From Liopterus haemorrhoidalis (lineage: Eukaryota > Arthropoda > Insecta > Coleoptera > Dytiscidae), in NCBI GenBank assembly GCA_963971575.1, contig OZ020611.1, positions 25,899,279-25,963,278 of the forward strand: DNA of 64,000 nt. The letters are read 5' to 3'. Below are positions 1-11,052 of this stretch, in pieces; positions within the stretch are counted from its first letter, which is position 1, and each line of letters starts with the position of its first letter. A model generated the notes under the pieces. The model was given only the letters and a program-made list of their open reading frames with translations, made no database searches and was not told where the DNA came from. The translations under genes and the position numbers were made by a program.

Positions 1-31
1 GAATAAGGTAGACTTATGAAACCAATGAAAA
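1..31 (+). repeat. Exemplar monomer, class C (ACCAATG type)
   Basis: This is one of the three dominant monomer classes, marked by ATGAAACCAATGAAAA at positions 16-31. Relative to the commonest class it differs in three adjacent positions (CCA for ATG at 22-24). That suggests a single old variant haplotype copied many times rather than independent point mutations. It is intermingled with the other classes along the whole window in a repeatable order, which is what makes the higher-order pattern readable. Composition is 16 A, 6 T, 6 G and 3 C. Confidence 0.95.
3..17 (+). other. Dyad core of the monomer (ATAAG-GTAGA-CTTAT), exemplar
   Basis: Positions 3-7 (ATAAG) and 13-17 (CTTAT) are exact reverse complements separated by the 5-base spacer GTAGA. 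The element recurs in most of the roughly 2,060 units, at a 31-bp spacing. It lies in the more conserved half of the monomer, away from the variable window 22-25. It could form a weak 5-bp hairpin in single-stranded form or be a half-site pair for a dimeric DNA-binding protein; both are inference. The GAAAAAGG variant changes the left arm (T to A) and the GGAAAAC variant disrupts the spacer and stem, mainly inside the A-rich blocks, so the dyad is not universal. Confidence 0.6.
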
Positions 32-62
32 GAATAAGGTAGACTTATGAAAATGATGAAAA
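32..62 (+). repeat. Exemplar monomer, class G (AATGATG type, the commonest)
   Basis: This is the most frequent class by eye and serves as the reference monomer here. It carries ATGAAAATGATGAAAA at positions 16-31. It contains an internal direct near-repeat, ATGAAA, at positions 16 and 25, nine bases apart. The monomer can be written as three 9-base blocks (ATGAAAATG, ATGAAAAGA, ATAAGGTAG) plus a 4-base linker ACTT. That spacing also explains the 22-bp length variant as loss of one 9-base step. Confidence 0.95.
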
Positions 63-93
63 GAATAAGGTAGACTTATGAAAATAATGAAAA
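63..93 (+). repeat. Exemplar monomer, class A (AATAATG type)
   Basis: This is the third major class. It differs from class G by one base (ATAATG in place of ATGATG) in the same variable window, positions 22-25. It often neighbours class C units. Rarer versions at the same window include ACTAATG (for example near 792 and 5010), ATTGATG (near 2936) and AAAGATG (near 140), again showing variation concentrated there while GTAGACTTATGAAA stays nearly constant. Confidence 0.93.
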
Positions 94-280
94 GAAAAAG
101 GTAGATTTATGAAAATGATGAAAAGAATAAGGTAGACTTATGAAAAAGATGAAAAGAAAAAGGTAGACTTATGAAAATGATAAAAAGAAAAAGGTAGACT
201 TATGAAAATGATGAAAAGAAAAAAGCTAGACTTATGAAAATGATGAGAAGAAAAAGGTAGACTTATGAAAATAATGAAAA
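94..280 (+). repeat. Six-monomer 187-bp box with GAAAAAAGCTAG, present in both HOR families
   Basis: The unit order is GAAAAAGG, GAATAAGG with AAAGATG, GAAAAAGG, GAAAAAGG, a 32-bp unit with GAAAAAAGCTAG, then GAAAAAGG. The same order recurs at 4311-4497, 20315-20502 and 25289-25476 (both one base longer), 45318-45504, 48999-49185, 53198-53384, 59078-59264 and 61922-62108. Truncated copies lie at 10370-10463 and 33239-33363. Because it occurs on both sides of the 41-45 kb transition, it shows that the two HOR families share ancestry. Confidence 0.85.
218..249 (+). repeat. 32-bp monomer variant (one extra A), exemplar
   Basis: A one-base expansion of the A-tract gives GAAAAAAGCTAG. The next unit starts at 250, so this unit is 32 bp. 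Further 32-bp units occur in each 187-bp box and in each A-rich block (GAAAAAAGGTAG, for example near 1028). The change looks like polymerase slippage in an A-run, later spread by HOR amplification. Confidence 0.9.
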
Positions 281-869
281 GAATAAGGTAGACTTATGAA
301 ACCAATGAAAAGAATAAGGTAGACTTCTGAAAATGATGAAAAGAATAAGGTAGACTTACGAAAATAATGAAAAGAATAAGGTAGACTTATGAAACCAATG
401 AAAAGAATAAGGTAGACCTATGAAAATGATGAAAAGAATAAAGTAGACTTAAAAAAATGATGAAAAGAAAAAGGTAGACTTATGAAAATGATGAAAAGAA
501 TAAGGTAGACCTATGAAACTGATGAAAAGAATAAGGTAGACTTAAGAAAATGATAAAAAGAAAAAGGTAGACTTATGAAAATTATGAAAAGAATAAGGTA
601 GACTTATGAAACCAATGAAAAGAATAAGGTAGACTTATGAAAATGATGAAAAGAATAAGGTAGACTTATGAAAATAATGAAAAGAATAAGGTAGACTTAT
701 GAAACCAATGAAAAGAATAAAGTAGACTTATGAAAATCATGAAAAGAATAAGGTAGACTTATGAAAATGATGAAAAGAATAAGGTAGACTTATGAAACTA
801 ATGAAAAGAATAAGGCAGACTTATGAAAATGATGAAAAGAATAAGGTAGACTTATGAAAATGATGAAAA

Positions 870-1242
870 GAAAGAGGTAGACTTATGAAAATGATCAAAA
901 GAATAAGGTAGACTTAAGAAAATGATGAAAAGAAAAAGGTAGACTTATGAAAATGATGAAAAGAAAAAGGAAAACTTATTAAAATGATGAAAAGAAAAAC
1001 GTAGACTTATGAAAATGATGAAAAGAAAAAAGGTAGACTTATGAAAATGATGATTAGAAAAAGGTAGACTTATGAAAATAATGAAAAGAAAAAGGTAGAC
1101 TTTTGAAAATGATGAAAAGAAAAAGGTAGACTTATAAAAATGATGAAAAGGAAAAGGAAAACTTATTAAAATGATGAAAAGAAAAATGTAGACTTATGAA
1201 AATGATGAAAAGAATAAGGAAAACTTATGAAATTGATGAAAA
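870..1242 (+). repeat. A-rich 12-monomer block, copy 1 (373 bp)
   Basis: It is eleven 31-bp units plus one 32-bp unit. It begins at a GAAAGAGG unit, contains a run of GAAAAAGG units and two GGAAAACTTATTAAAA units, and ends with ATTGATGAAAATAATAAGG. The substitutions make it poorer in G and T than the surrounding monomers and weaken the dyad core. It serves as the best landmark of the first HOR family. This copy has AATGATG where later copies have AATTGATG before the first GGAAAAC unit. Confidence 0.9.
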
Positions 1243-1710
1243 TAATAAGGTAGACTTATGAAACCAATGAAAAGAATAAGCTAGACTTATGAAAATGATT
1301 AAAAGAATAAGGTAGACTTATGAAACCAATGAAAAGAATAAGGTAGACTTATGAAAATGATAAAAAGAATAAGGTAGACTTATGAAAATGATGAAAAGAA
1401 TAAGAAAGACTTATGAAACCAATTAAAAGAATAAGGTAGACTTATGAAACCAATGAAAGGAATAAGGTAGACTTATGAAAATGATGAAAAGAATAAGGTA
1501 GACTTATGAAACCAATGAAAAGAATAAGGTAGACTTATGAAACCAATGAAAAGAATAAGGTAGACTTATGAAACCAATGAAAAGAATAAGATAGACTTAT
1601 GAAACCAATGAAAAGAATAAGGTAGACTTATGAAACCAATGAAAAGAATAAGGTAGACTTATGAAACCAATGAAAGGAATAAGGTAGACTTATGAAAATG
1701 ATGAAAAGAA

Positions 1711-1720
1711 TATAATAGAC
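1711..1720 (+). repeat. GAATATAATAGAC landmark monomer, first of about 34
   Basis: The unit start GAATAAGGTAGAC is changed to GAATATAATAGAC, always preceded by a unit ending GAAAGG. It recurs at 5928, 6609, 11894, 12575, 13186, 14488, 15200, 16678, 21933, 22614, 23225, 23906, 26908, 27588, 28084, 28765, 30523, 34794, 36251, 36932, 38668, 39349, 41728, 45539, 47576, 49220, 51009, 51775, 53419, 55673, 56138, 59299 and 62143, with a variant at 56665. It spans both HOR families. The TATAAT string is coincidental and is not called a promoter. Confidence 0.88.
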
Positions 1721-1862
1721 TTATGAAAATGATGAAAAGAATAAGGTAGATTTATGAAAATGATGAAAAGAATAAGGTAGACTTATGAAACCAATAAAAA
1801 GAATAAGGTAGACTTATGAAAATAATGAAAAGAATAAGGTAGACTTATGAAACCAATGAAAA

Positions 1863-1892
1863 GAATAAGGTAGACTTATGAAAATGTAAAAA
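1863..1892 (+). repeat. 30-bp monomer variant (AAAATGTAAAAAG), first of 13
   Basis: The class G segment AAATGATGAAAAG is replaced by AAATGTAAAAAG, one base shorter, so the unit spans 30 bp. The same unit starts at 1863, 6080, 12046, 13338, 14640, 16118, 22085, 23377, 27059, 28236, 34946, 36403 and 38820. It is absent after 38.9 kb, so it is diagnostic of the first HOR family. Spacing between copies reports the size of each HOR rearrangement (4,217 and 1,478 bp, among others). Confidence 0.9.
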
Positions 1893-4073
1893 GAATAAGG
1901 TAGACTTATGAAAATGATGAAAAGAATAAGGTAGACCTATGAAACCAATGAAAAGAATAAGGTAGACTTATGAAAATGATGAAAAGAATAAGGTAGACTT
2001 ATGAAACCAATGAAAAGAATAAGGTAGACTTATGAAAATAATGAAACGAATAAGGTAGACTTACGAAACCAATGAAATGAATAAGGTAGACTTATGAAAA
2101 TAATGAAAAGAATAAGGCAGACTTATGAAAATGATGAAAAGAATAAGGTAGACCTTTGAAACCAATGAAAAGAATAAGGTAGACTTATGAAAATAATGAA
2201 AAGAATAAGGTAGACTTATGAAACCAATGAAAAGAATAAGGTAGACTTATGAAAATAATGAAAAGAATAAGGTAGACTTATGAAACCAATTAATAGAATA
2301 AGGTAGACTTATGAAAATGATGAAAAGAATAAGGTAGACTTATGAAAATGATGAATAGAATAAGGTAGACATATAAAAATAATGAAAAGAATAAGGTAGA
2401 CCTTTGAAACCAATGAAAAGAATAAGGTAGACTTATGAAAATAATGAAAAGAATAAGGTAGACTTATGAAACCAATGAATAGAATAAGGTAGACTTATGA
2501 AAATAATGAAAAGAATAAGGTAGACTTATGAAAATAATGAAAAGAATAAGGTAGACTTATGAAAATGATGAAAAGAATAAGGTAGACTTATGAAAATGAT
2601 GAAAAGAATAAGGTAGACTTATGAAACCGATGAAAAGAATAAGGTAGACTTATGAAAATGATGAAAAGAATAAGGTAGACTTATGAAAATGATGAAAAGA
2701 ATAAGGTAGACTTATGAAACCAATGAAAAGAATAAGATAGACTTATGAAAATGATGAAAAGAATAAGGTAGACTTATGAAAATGATGAAAAGAATAAGGT
2801 AGACTTATTAAAATGATGAAAAGAATAAGGTAGACTTATGAAACCAATGAAAAGAATAGGGTAGACTTATGAAACCAATGAAAAGAATAAGGTAGACTTA
2901 TGAAAATGATGAAAAGAATAAGGTAGACTTATGAAATTGATGAAAATAATAAGGTAGACTTATGAAACCAATGAAAAGAATAAGGTAGACTTATGAAAAT
3001 GATGAAAAGAATAAGGTAGACTTATGAAAATGATGAAAAGAATAAGAAAGACTTATGAAACCAATTAAAAGAATAAGGTAGACTTATGAAACCAATGAAA
3101 AGAATAAGGTAGACTTATGTAAATGATGAAAAGAATAAGGTAGACTTATGAAACCAATGAAAAGAATAAGGTAGACTTATGAAACCAATGAAAAGAATAA
3201 GGTAGACTTATGAAACCAATGAAAAGAATAAGGTAGACTTATGAAAATGATGAAAAGAATAAGGTAGACTTATGAAAATGATGAAAAGAATAAGGTAGAC
3301 CTATGAAACCAATGAAAAGAATAAAGTAGACTTATGAAAATGATGAAAAGAATAAGGTAGACTTATGAAAATGATGAAAAGAATAAGGTAGACTTATGAA
3401 AATGATGAAAAGAATAAGGTAGACTTATGAAAATGATGAAAAGAATAAGGTAGACTTATGAAATTAATGAAAAGAATAAGGTAGACTTATGAAAATAATG
3501 AAAAGAATAAGGTAGACTTATGAAACCAATGAAAAGAATAAGGTAGACTTATGAAACTAATTAAAAGAATAAGGTAGACTTATGAAATTGATGAAAAGAA
3601 TAAGGTAGACTTATGAAAATAATGAAAAGAATAAGGTAGACTTATGAAAATAATGAAAAAAATAAGGTAGACTTATGAAACCAATGAAAAGAATAAGGTA
3701 GACTTATGAAAATAATGAAAAGAATAAGGTAGACTTATGAAACCAATGAAAAGAATAAGGTAGACTTATGAAAATGATGAAAAGAATAAGGTAGACTTAT
3801 GAAAATGGTGAAAAGAATAAGGTAGACTTATGAAAATGATGAAAAGAATAAGGTAGACTTATGAAACCAATGAAAAGAATAAGGTAGACTTACGAAACCA
3901 ATGAAAAGAATAAGGTAGACTTAGCAAAATAATGAAAAGAATAAGGTAGACTTATGAAACCAATGAAAAGAATAAGGTAGACTTATGAAACCAGTGAAAA
4001 GAATAAGGTAGACTTATAAAAATGATCAAAAGAATAAGGTAGACTTATGAAAATAATGAAATGCATAAGGTAG

Positions 4074-4090
4074 ACTTATGAAACCAATGA
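4074..4090 (+). other. Perfect 6-bp-arm inverted repeat variant CATAAG-GTAGA-CTTATG
   Basis: A single A-to-C change at the unit start (ATGCATAAGG) extends the dyad core to six paired bases per arm around GTAGA. It was found at 4074, 10123, 20161 and 25135, always after AATAATGAAATG. The equivalent later units (near 32987, 45070 and 48751) keep A, so the change marks a subset of first-family HOR copies. Confidence 0.75.
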
Positions 4091-5086
4091 AAAGAATAAG
4101 GTAGACTTATGAAAATGATAAAAAGAATAAGGTAGACTTATGAAACCAATGAAAAGAATAAGGTAGACTTATGAAACTAATGAAACGAATAAGGTTGACT
4201 TACGAAACCAATGAAAAGAATAAGGTAGACTTATGAAACCAATGAAAAGAATAAGGTAGACTTATGAAAATGTAGAAAAGAATAAAGTAGACTTATGAAA
4301 ATAATGAAAAGAAAAAGGTAGATTTATGAAAATGATGAAAAGAATAAGGTAGACTTATGAAAAAGATGAAAAGAAAAAGGTAGACTTATGTAAATGATAA
4401 AAAGAAAAAGGTAGACTTATGAAAATGATGAAAAGAAAAAAGCTAGACTTATGAAAATGATGAAAAGAAAAAGGTAGACTTATGAAAATAATGAAAAGAA
4501 TAAGGTAGACTTATGAAACCAATGAAAAGAATAAGGTAGACTTTTGAAAATGATGAAAAGAATAAGGTAGACTTACGAAAATAATGAAAAGAATAAGGTA
4601 GACTTATGAAACCAATGAAAAGAATAAGGTAGACCTATGAAAATGATGAAAAGAATAAAGTAGACTTAAAAAAATGATGAAAAGAAAAAGGTAGACTTAT
4701 GAAAATGATGAAAAGAATAAGGTAGACCTATGAAACTGATGAAAAGAATAAGGTAGACTTAAGAAAATGATAAAAAGAAAAAGGTAGACTTATGAAAATT
4801 ATGAAAAGAATAAGGTAGACTTATGAAACCAATAAAAAGAATAAGGTAGACTTATGAAAAAGATGAAAAGAATAAGGTAGACTTATGAAAATAATGAAAA
4901 GAATAAGGTAGACTTATGAAACCAATGAAAAGAATAAAGTAGACTTATGAAAATCATGAAAAGAATAAGGTAGACTTATGAAAATGATGAAAAGAATAAG
5001 GTAGACTTATGAAACTAATGAAAAGAATAAGGCAGACTTATGAAAATGATGAAAAGAATAAAGTAGACTTATGAAAATGATGAAAA

Positions 5087-5459
5087 GAAAGAGGTAGACT
5101 TATGAAAATGATCAAAAGAATAAGGTAGACTTAAGAAAATGATGAAAAGAAAAAGGTAGACTTATGAAATTGATGAAAAGAAAAAGGAAAACTTATTAAA
5201 ATGATGAAAAGAAAAACGTAGACTTATGAAAATGATGAAAAGAAAAAAGGTAGACTTATGAAAATGATGAATAGAAAAAGGTAGACTTATGAAAATAATG
5301 AAAAGAAAAAGGAAGACTTTTGAAAATGATGAAAAGAAAAAGGTAGACTTATGAAAATGATGAAAAGAAAAAGGAAAACTTATTAAAATGATGAAAAGAA
5401 AAATGTAGACTTATGAAAATGATGAAAAGAATAAGGAAAACTTATGAAATTGATGAAAA
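5087..5459 (+). repeat. A-rich 12-monomer block, copy 2 (373 bp)
   Basis: It has the same length and unit order as the copy at 870, exactly 4,217 bp downstream. It differs by a few substitutions, for example GGAAGACTTTTG near 5312 in place of GGTAGACTTTTG. Those changes are shared with all later copies, so copy 1 is the outlier. Confidence 0.9.
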
Positions 5460-6760
5460 TAATAAGGTAGACTTATGAAACCAATGAAAAGAATAAGCTA
5501 GACTTATGAAAATGATTAAAAGAATAAGGTAGACTTATGAAACCAATGAAAAGAATAAGGTAGACTTATGAAAATGATGAAAAGAATAAGGTAGACTTAT
5601 GAAAATGATGAAAAGAATAAGAAAGACTTATGAAACCAATTAAAAGAATAAGGTAGACTTATGAAACCAATGAAAAGAATAAGGTAGACTTATGAAAATG
5701 ATGAAAAGAATAAGGTAGACTTATGAAACCAATGAAAAGAATAAGGTAGACTTATGAAACCAATGAAAAGAATAAGGTAGACTTATGAAACCAATGAAAA
5801 GAATAACATAGACTTATGAAACCAATGAAAAGAATAAGGTAGACTTATGAAACCAATGAAAAGAATAAGGTAGACTTATGAAACCAATGAAAGGAATAAG
5901 GTAGACTTATGAAAATGATGAAAAGAATATAATAGACTTATGAAAATGATGAAAAGAATAAGGTAGACTTATGAAAATGATGAAAAGAAAAAGGTAGACT
6001 TATGAAACCAATAAAAAGAATAAGGTAGACTTATGAAAATAATGAAAAGAATAAGGTAGACTTATGAAACCAATGAAAAGAATAAGGTAGACTTATGAAA
6101 ATGTAAAAAGAATAAGGTAGACTTATGAAAATGATGAAAAGAATAAGGTAGACCTATGAAACCAATGAAAAGAATAAGGTAGACTTATGAAAATGATGAA
6201 AAGAATAAGGTAGACTTATGAAAATGAAGAAAAGAATAAGGTAGACTTATGAAAATAATGAAAAGAATAAGGCAGACTTATGAAACCAATGAAAAGAAAA
6301 AGGTAGACTTATGAAACCAATTAAAAGAATAAGGTAGACTTATGAAAATGATGAAAAGAAAAAGGTAGACTTATGAAAATGATGAAAAGAATAAGGTAGA
6401 CCTTTGAAACCAATGAAAAGAATAAGGTAGACTTATGAAACCAATGAAAAGAATAAGATAGACTTATGAAACCAATGAAGAGAATAAGATAGACTTATGA
6501 AACCAATGAAAAGAATAAGGTAGACTTATGAAACCACTGAAAAGAATAAGGTAGACTTATGAAACCAATGAAAGGAATAAGGTAGACTTATGAAAATGAT
6601 GAAAAGAATATAATAGACTTATGAAAATGATGAAAAGAATAAGGTAGACTTATGAAAATGATGAAAAGAATAAGGTAGACTTATGAAAATGATGAAAAGA
6701 ATAAGGTAGACTTATGAAAATGATGAAAAGAATAAGGTAGACTTATGAAACCAATGAAAA

Positions 6761-6782
6761 GAATAAGGTAGACTTATGAAAA
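6761..6782 (+). repeat. 22-bp short monomer, first of 17
   Basis: The unit lacks nine bases: ACTTATGAAAAGAATAAGG runs directly into the next monomer. The loss fits recombination or slippage between the two ATGAAA copies inside a monomer, which lie nine bases apart. Starts: 6761, 7868, 12727, 15321, 16799, 17844, 22766, 24058, 28917, 30675, 39501, 45691, 49372, 51161, 53571, 59451 and 62295. It occurs in both HOR families but not in the first 4,217-bp copy, so it arose after that order existed or was lost there. It nearly always follows a class C unit and shortly follows GAATATAATAG. Confidence 0.9.
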
Positions 6783-7050
6783 GAATAAGGTAGACTTATG
6801 AAAATGATGAAAAGAATAAGGTAGACTTATGAAACCAATGAAAAGAATAAGGTAGACTTATGAAAATGACGAAAAGAATAAGGTAGACTTATGAAAATAA
6901 TGAAAAGAATAAGGTAGACTTATGAAACCAATCAAAAGAATAAGGTAGACTTATGAAACCAATGAAAAGAATAAGGTAGACTTATGAAAATGATGAAAAG
7001 AATAAGGTAGACTTATGAAACCAATGAAAAGAATAAGGTAGACTTATGAA

Positions 7051-8700
7051 AATAATGAAACGAATAAGGTAGACTTACGAAACCAATGAAATGAATAAGG
7101 TAGACTTATGAAAATAATGAAAAGAATAAGGCAGACTTATGAAAATGATGAAAAGAATAAGGTAGACCTTTGAAACCAATGAAAAGAATAAGGTAGACTT
7201 ATGAAAATAATGAAAAGAATAAGGTAGACTTATGAAACCAATGAAAAGAATAAGGTAGACTTATGAAAATAATGAAAAGAATAAGGTAGACTTATGAAAC
7301 CAATTAATAGAATAAGGTAGACTTATGAAAATGATGAAAAGAATAAGGTAGACTTATGAAAATGATGAATAGAATAAGGTAGACTTATAAAAATGATGAA
7401 AAGAATAAGGTAGACCTTTGAAACCAATGAAAAGAATAAGGTAGACTTATGAAAATAATGAAAAGAATAAGGTAGACTTATGAAACCAATGAATAGAATA
7501 AGGTAGACTTATGAAAATAATGAAAAGAATAAGGTAGACTTATGAAAATAATGAAAAGAATAAGGTAGACTTATGAAAATGATGAAAAGAATAAGGTAGA
7601 CTTATGAAAATGATGAAAAGAATAAGGTAGACTTATGAAACCGATGAAAAGAATAAGGTAGACTTATGAAAATGATGAAAAGAATAAGGTAGACTTATGA
7701 AAATGATGAAAAGAATAAGGTAGACTTATGAAACCAATGAAAAGAATTAGATAGACTTATGAAACCAGTGAAAAGAATAAGGTAGACTTATAAAAATGAT
7801 CAAAAGAATAAGGTAGACTTATGAAAATAATGAAATGAATAAGGTAGACTTATGAAACCAATGAAAAGAATAAGGTAGACTTATGAAAAGAATAAGGTAG
7901 ACTTATGAAAATGATGAAAAGAATAAGGTAGACTTATGAAAATGATGAAAAGAATAAGGTAGACTTATGAAAATAATGAAAAGAATAAGGTAGACTTATG
8001 AAACCAATCAAAAGAATAAGGTAGACTTATGAAACCAATGAAAAGAATAAGGTAGACTTATGAAAATGATGAAAAGAATAAGGTAGACTTATGAAACCAA
8101 TGAAAAGAATAAGGTAGACTTATGAAAATAATGAAACGAATAAGGTAGACTTACGAAACCAATGAAATGAATAAGGTAGACTTATGAAAATAATGAAAAG
8201 AATAAGGCAGACTTATGAAAATGATGAAAAGAATAAGGTAGACCTTTGAAACCAATGAAAAGAATAAGGTAGACTTATGAAAATAATGAAAAGAATAAGG
8301 TAGACTTATGAAACCAATGAAAAGAATAAGGTAGACTTATGAAAATAATGAAAAGAATAAGGTAGACTTATGAAACCAATTAATAGAATAAGGTAGACTT
8401 ATGAAAATGATGAAAAGAATAAGGTAGACTTATGAAAATGATGAATAGAATAAGGTAGACATATAAAAATGATGAAAAGAATAAGGTAGACCTTTGAAAC
8501 CAATGAAAAGAATAAGGTAGACTTATGAAAATAATGAAAAGAATAAGGTAGACTTATGAAACCAATGAATAGAATAAGGTAGACTTATGAAAATAATGAA
8601 AAGAATAAGGTAGACTTATGAAAATAATGAAAAGAATAAGGTAGACTTATGAAAATGATGAAAAGAATAAGGTAGACTTATGAAACCGATGAAAAGAATA
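7051..8700 (+). repeat. Reiterated GACCTTTG module, 1,076-bp period
   Basis: The series AATAATGAAACG, ACGAAACCAATGAAATG, GGCAGAC, GACCTTTG, CCAATTAATAG and GACCTTTG begins at 7051 and again at 8127, 1,076 bp apart (34 monomers plus one 22-bp unit). The second copy has GACATATAAAA near 8458, where the first has GACTTATAAAA. The same module also occurs singly in other HOR copies (about 2036, 15608, 29207, 30965, 37353, 45980 and later). Confidence 0.7.
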
Positions 8701-11052
8701 AGGTAGACTTATGAAAATGATGAAAAGAATAAGGTAGACTTATGAAAATGATGAAAAGAATAAGGTAGACTTATGAAACCAATGAAAAGAATAAGATAGA
8801 CTTATGAAAATGATGAAAAGAATAAGGTAGACTTATGAAAATGATGAAAAGAATAAGGTAGACTTATTAAAATGATGAAAAGAATAAGGTAGACTTATGA
8901 AACCAATGAAAAGAATAGGGTAGACTTATGAAACCAATGAAAAGAATAAGGTAGACTTATGAAAATGATGAAAAGAATAAGGTAGACTTATGAAATTGAT
9001 GAAAATAATAAGGTAGACTTATGAAACCAATGAAAAGAATAAGGTAGACTTATGAAAATGATGAAAAGAATAAGGTAGACTTATGAAAATGATGAAAAGA
9101 ATAAGAAAGACTTATGAAACCAATTAAAAGAATAAGGTAGACTTATGAAACCAATGAAAAGAATAAGGTAGACTTATGTAAATGATGAAAAGAATAAGGT
9201 AGACTTATGAAACCAATGAAAAGAATAAGGTAGACTTATGAAACCAATGAAAAGAATAAGGTAGACTTATGAAACCAATGAAAAGAATAAGGTAGACTTA
9301 TGAAAATGATGAAAAGAATAAGGTAGACTTATGAAAATGATGAAAAGAATAAGGTAGACCTATGAAACCAATGAAAAGAATAAAGTAGACTTATGAAAAT
9401 GATGAAAAGAATAAGGTAGACTTATGAAAATGATGAAAAGAATAAGGTAGACTTATGAAAATGAAGAAAAGAATAAGGTAGACTTATGAAAATGATGAAA
9501 AGAATAAGGTAGACTTATGAAACCAATGAAAAGAATAAGGTAGACTTATGAAAATAATGAAAAGAATAAGGTAGACTTATGAAACCAATGAAAAGAATAA
9601 GGTAGACTTATGACACTAATTAAAAGAATAAGGTAGACTTATGAAATTGATGAAAAGAATAAGGTAGACTTATGAAAATAATGAAAAGAATAAGGTAGAC
9701 TTATGAAAATAATGAAAAAAATAAGGTAGACTTATGAAACCAATGAAAAGAATAAGGTAGACTTATGAAAATAATGAAAAGAATAAGGTAGACTTGTGAA
9801 ACCAATGAAAAGAATAAGGTAGACTTATGAAAATGATGAAAAGAATAAGGTAGACTTATGAAAATGGTGAAAAGAATAAGGTAGATATATGAAAATGATG
9901 AAAAGAATAAGGTAGACTTATGAAACCAATGAAAAGAATAAGGTAGACTTACGAAACCAATGAAAAGAATAAGGTAGACTTAGGAAAATAATGAAAAGAA
10001 TAAGGTAGACTTATGAAACCAATGAAAAGAATAAGGTAGACTTATGAAACCAGTGAAAAGAATAAGGTAGACTTATAAAAATGATCAAAAGAATAAGGTA
10101 GACTTATGAAAATAATGAAATGCATAAGGTAGACTTATGAAACCAATGAAAAGAATAAGGTAGACTTATGAAAATGATAAAAAGAATAAGGTAGACTTAT
10201 GAAACCAATGAAAAGAATAAGGTAGACTTATGAAACTAATGAAACGAATAAGGTTGACTTACGAAACCAATGAAAAGAATAAGGTAGACTTATGAAACCA
10301 ATGAAAAGAATAAGGTAGACTTATGAAAATGATGAAAAGAATAAAGTAGACTTATGAAAATAATGAAAAGAAAAAGGTAGATTTATGAAAATGATGAAAA
10401 GAATAAGGTAGACTTATGAAAAAGATGAAAAGAAAAAAGCTAGACTTATGAAAATAATGAAAAGAATAAGGTAGACTTATGAAACCAATGAAAAGAATAA
10501 GGTAGACTTTTGAAAATGATGAAAAGAATAAGGTAGACTTACGAAAATAATGAAAAGAATAAGGTAGACTTATGAAACCAATGAAAAGAATAAGGTAGAC
10601 CTATGAAAATGATGAAAAGAATAAAGTAGACTTAAAAAAATGATGAAAAGAAAAAGGTAGACTTATGAAAATGATGAAAAGAATAAGGTAGACCTATGAA
10701 ACTGATGAAAAGAATAAGGTAGACTTAAGAAAATGATAAAAAGAAAAAGGTAGACTTATGAAAATTATGAAAAGAATAAGGTAGACTTATGAAACCAATG
10801 AAAAGAATAAGGTAGACTTATGAAAATGATGAAAAGAATAAGGTAGACTTATGAAAATAATGAAAAGAATAAGGTAGACTTATGAAACCAATGAAAAGAA
10901 TAAAGTAGACTTATGAAAATCATGAAAAGAATAAGGTAGACTTATGAAAATGATGAAAAGAATAAGGTAGACTTATGAAACTAATGAAAAGAATAAGGCA
11001 GACTTATGAAAATGATGAAAAGAATAAGGTAGACTTATGAAAATGATGAAAA

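Larger units (their letters stand above)
870..5086 (+). repeat. First-family HOR copy 1, 4,217 bp (136 monomers)
   Basis: The copy runs from the start of one A-rich block to the next. The same 4,217-bp offset holds for independent landmarks: the 187-bp box (94 to 4311), the AATCATG variant (737 to 4954), the 30-bp unit (1863 to 6080) and GAATATAATAG (1711 to 5928). The length equals 136 monomers with two 32-bp units and one 30-bp unit. This is the simplest copy of the first family and the reference for its order: box, mixed monomers, A-rich block, GAATATAATAG, 30-bp unit, GACCTTTG modules, then GAATAGGG. Confidence 0.88.
5087..11052 (+). repeat. First-family HOR copy 2, 5,966 bp, expanded
   Basis: It starts and ends at consecutive A-rich blocks. 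It follows the order of the 4,217-bp copy but is 1,749 bp longer. The extra length includes a second GAATATAATAG landmark (5928 and 6609) and a reiterated segment of 1,076-bp period around 7.05-8.7 kb with two 22-bp monomers (6761 and 7868). The next 187-bp box is truncated (10370-10463). Confidence 0.8.

Noticed and set aside
32..62. Box C/D snoRNA-like motif (ATGATGA fits RUGAUGA)
   Set aside because: No CTGA box D at suitable spacing and no flanking terminal stem. The match follows from the simple repeat composition.
1711..1720. TATAAT as a bacterial -10 or TATA-box promoter
   Set aside because: It is a substitution variant of the monomer repeated about 34 times at HOR spacing, with no matching -35 element or downstream gene.
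6761..6782. 22-bp units as sequencing or assembly errors
   Set aside because: The same nine-base loss occurs 17 times in matching context and at offsets equal to those of independent landmarks, so it is inherited.
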